Shown: positions 5,120-6,439 of the stretch, one piece after another
How the letters are laid out: each line of letters begins with the position of its first letter
Numbering within the stretch: position 1 is the stretch's first letter
Assembly (NCBI GenBank): GCA_016177345.1
Contig: JACOVM010000040.1
Location: 1-6,439, forward strand
Direction of reading: 5' to 3'
Source: Candidatus Woesearchaeota archaeon
GTDB taxonomy: Archaea > Nanobdellota > Nanobdellia > Woesearchaeales > UBA12501
Length of the DNA stretch: 6,439 bases
Translations under genes and position numbers: made by a program
Notes under the pieces: model-generated
Databases searched by the model: none
The model's input: only the letters and a program-made list of their open reading frames with translations
Told to the model about the DNA's origin: nothing

Positions 5120-5857
5120 ATGGGAAGCTTTTCGTACACGATTAAAAAGTATTTTGCATTTTCAGAAGAAGAGATTAAAGCCCTTGCCCTCAGTATTCTC
5201 GGGCTTGCGTTTATCATTTCCTACAATAAGTGGGGCGGGGAAACATTTGATTTCTGGATTGGCCTTCGCAATTTCTTTAATGCCATCCTCCTAGTAACCC
5301 TTGGCTTACTCGTTCATCAGTCTGCACAACGCGTTGCCGGGTTTAGTGTAGGGCTGAAAGTAGAGTATAAAATTTGGGTGTACGGGCTTGTTATTGGGCT
5401 GGCGTTATGTGTTGTTAGCCTTGGAAAGCTTTGGTTTTTAGCCCCAGGTGGTATTATCATGTATCACATGGCAGGCCATCGTATTGGGTCGTTTCGTTAT
5501 GGCTTGAATTTCTGGCCGATGGGGCTTGTTGCCCTAAGTGGATCGCTCGCAACCCTCATTCTGGCGATGATCTTGAAGGTCCTTCTCTCTATTGCGCCAG
5601 GAAACGTGTTGCTTCAGCAAGCCTTGTTTTTTAATCTCGTGTTTGCAGTTATTACAATGCTTCCCATCCCCCCATTGAATGGAAGCCATTTGTTTTTTGC
5701 TTCCCGGTTAATGTATTCCTTTTCTATTGGGGTAGTTCTAGGGTTGGCTGTTGCTCTTTATTTCTTAGGGGTATTTCTTTCTATTCTTATCGGGCTGATT
5801 GTTGGGGGGGCAGTCTTTTTAGTGTACACGTTTCATGGTGAGCCGTATGGGCATTAA
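5120..5857 (+). CDS. Site-2-protease-like (M50) membrane protein, degenerate active site
   Basis: A 245-residue polytopic membrane protein with about six or seven hydrophobic segments (roughly residues 22-36, 49-67, 87-104, 135-158, 168-183 and 203-236, the last long enough for two). Order and local motifs follow archaeal site-2 proteases: LLVHQSAQ at 63-70 sits where LLHELAHK is expected, APGGIIMYH (108-116) where APGAV is expected, and FFNLVFAVITMLPIPPLNG (170-188) where the NLLPIPPLDG helix is expected. The zinc motif HExxH reads HQSAQ, so only the first His (66) remains, and the C-terminal Asp is Asn187. It is therefore probably not a working metalloprotease but a binding or regulatory relative. 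The start at 5120 is chosen because the best TATA/BRE is 26 nt upstream and the N-terminus then begins close to the first helix, as in relatives. ATGs at 5066 (263 residues) and 5111 are in frame and remain possible. It overlaps the next gene by 11 nt. Confidence 0.72.
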   Translation: MGSFSYTIKKYFAFSEEEIKALALSILGLAFIISYNKWGGETFDFWIGLRNFFNAILLVTLGLLVHQSAQRVAGFSVGLKVEYKIWVYGLVIGLALCVVSLGKLWFLAPGGIIMYHMAGHRIGSFRYGLNFWPMGLVALSGSLATLILAMILKVLLSIAPGNVLLQQALFFNLVFAVITMLPIPPLNGSHLFFASRLMYSFSIGVVLGLAVALYFLGVFLSILIGLIVGGAVFLVYTFHGEPYGH

Positions 5858-6209
5858 CAGCAAAAATAACAGAATTGGGGTTCAGGGCATTTCTATGCTG
5901 GAGTATTGGATGGACTTTCTTTTTTACACTCTCCTCGTGATCGGGTTTATCTTCTCTATCCTTCTTCAAAGCTCTTTCCTGAGTTATGTGGTAATAATAT
6001 TGTTTGGGTTGATGGCAGGCCGTCTTATTTTCTATTTTGGCAAGAAATTTCCTTTATACGTTATTCTGCTCGGCTTTCTTTTAGGGTTTATCCTGGGGTC
6101 AAGGTTTGCAGATTGGAAGCTCTTAGTCTTACTCTTTTTCCTTGGCAGCGCGATGGGATATTATATCCATGCTCAAGGCTTGCTAGAACACAAGAAAAGT
6201 AGGAAATAA
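5847..6209 (+). CDS. Small four-helix membrane protein, unknown family
   Basis: A 120-residue protein with four predicted membrane helices (about residues 23-41, 45-64, 69-85 and 91-108), short polar loops (GKKFP, SRFADW) and a basic C-terminus (HKKSRK). Glycines recur within helices 2-4 (FGLMAG, GFLLGFILGS, GSAMGYY). I do not recognise the family. The ATG at 5847 is chosen because GGTGAG (5837-5842) precedes it by four bases; it overlaps the end of the M50-like gene, indicating cotranscription and probable translational coupling. ATG 5835 (no ribosome site) and ATG 5895 (directly before helix 1) are alternatives. Pairing with a degenerate membrane protease suggests a shared membrane complex, which is inference. 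Confidence 0.7.
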   Translation: MGINSKNNRIGVQGISMLEYWMDFLFYTLLVIGFIFSILLQSSFLSYVVIILFGLMAGRLIFYFGKKFPLYVILLGFLLGFILGSRFADWKLLVLLFFLGSAMGYYIHAQGLLEHKKSRK

Positions 6210-6230
6210 AACAAGGTGCGACTGTTAGAA

Positions 6231-6241
6231 ATTCTTTTTTA
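6231..6241 (+). terminator. T-rich terminator after the membrane-protein pair
   Basis: The short gap between converging genes carries ATTCTTTTTTA (T6 at 6235-6240), about 25 nt after the stop at 6209. Archaeal termination commonly uses U-runs without a strong hairpin, so this is a reasonable terminator. The flanking TTAGAAA occurs twice (6225-6231 and 6239-6245). Confidence 0.4.
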
Positions 6242-6250
6242 GAAAGTCTT

Positions 6251-6427
6251 TTAGGCATCAAAGAATTCGAACTCTAAAAATCTTGCCTCTTCGTCTGGGC
6301 TTTCATGCCCCCACCCGTACCATTTTGGTGGGGCGATCTTTTTTTGGGTTTCTGTCATCTTTTCCTTACCCTCTTCCTTTTTAGATTCCTCTGAGGTTTT
6401 TGGCTCTTTGGTTGTCTCTTCTGGCAT
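6251..6427 (-). CDS. Small acidic protein, unknown family
   Basis: A 58-residue minus-strand ORF with an ATG at 6427, an in-frame TGA three codons upstream (6434-6436), and a TAA at 6251-6253. Residues 1-30 are a low-complexity Glu/Lys/Thr region (MPEETTKEPKTSEESKKEEG). Residues 31-58 are a distinctive aromatic and acidic tail: PPKWYGWGHESPDEE followed by ARFLEFEFFDA. Two Trp, a Tyr and four Phe in so short a tail, and the clean codon pattern, argue for a real gene. The disordered head and aromatic tail suggest a short binding motif for a larger partner. No family recognised. No Shine-Dalgarno site is seen, and the upstream region lies beyond the window edge. Confidence 0.5.
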   Translation of the reverse strand: MPEETTKEPKTSEESKKEEGKEKMTETQKKIAPPKWYGWGHESPDEEARFLEFEFFDA

Positions 6428-6439
6428 TGGTTTTCAGGC

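Overview
The window looks like a piece of an archaeal chromosome. TATA-like boxes lie about 24-27 nt before several start codons that have no Shine-Dalgarno site. The window carries the archaeal small-GTPase/DUF2073/zinc-ribbon trio (OapABC/ArvABC) and an archaeal-type YchF-related GTPase with a TGS domain. Compact spacing, many Lys/Glu-rich proteins and small membrane proteins of unknown family suggest a small-genome archaeon such as a DPANN member. That lineage guess is an inference, and no rRNA or tRNA is present to test it.

Layout, left to right. (1) 1-99: promoter with a TATA box at 54-61 and a purine-rich ribosome site. (2) 100-1621: a tight plus-strand operon of arvA (Ras-superfamily GTPase), arvB (DUF2073) and arvC (zinc ribbon). 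A 17-codon mini-ORF bridges arvA and arvB with ATGA overlaps at both ends. (3) 1622-1700: a second promoter. (4) 1701-3308: a 535-residue Ser/Thr-type protein kinase with an unrecognised helical N-terminal domain. Its kinase domain lacks the usual beta-3 lysine but has a lysine in the glycine loop, as in eukaryotic WNK kinases. (5) 3309-3554: a spacer with a perfect 16-bp tandem repeat and a minus-strand stretch that reads like the tail of a lost membrane protein. (6) 3555-4751, minus strand: YchF-related GTPase. (7) 4752-5119: a divergent control region rich in inverted repeats, including a perfect 15-bp pair followed by T6. (8) 5120-6209: two overlapping membrane-protein genes. The first is a site-2-protease-like protein whose metal-binding and catalytic residues are mostly replaced by amides; the second is a four-helix protein of unknown family. 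(9) 6251-6427, minus strand: a 58-residue acidic small protein that converges on the membrane-protein pair.

How the genes may work together. By published work as I recall it, ArvABC drives extracellular vesicle formation in Euryarchaeota, and the same three genes were earlier named origin-associated proteins (OapABC) in haloarchaea. A kinase directly downstream on the same strand could be functionally tied to them, but it has its own promoter and the link is only positional. YchF belongs to translation-associated ATPases/GTPases and is transcribed towards the kinase. The two membrane proteins form their own overlapping pair.

The best candidates for something undescribed are the WNK-like archaeal kinase, the degenerate M50-like membrane protein, the double-ATGA mini-ORF inside arvABC, and the palindrome-rich spacer before the membrane genes.
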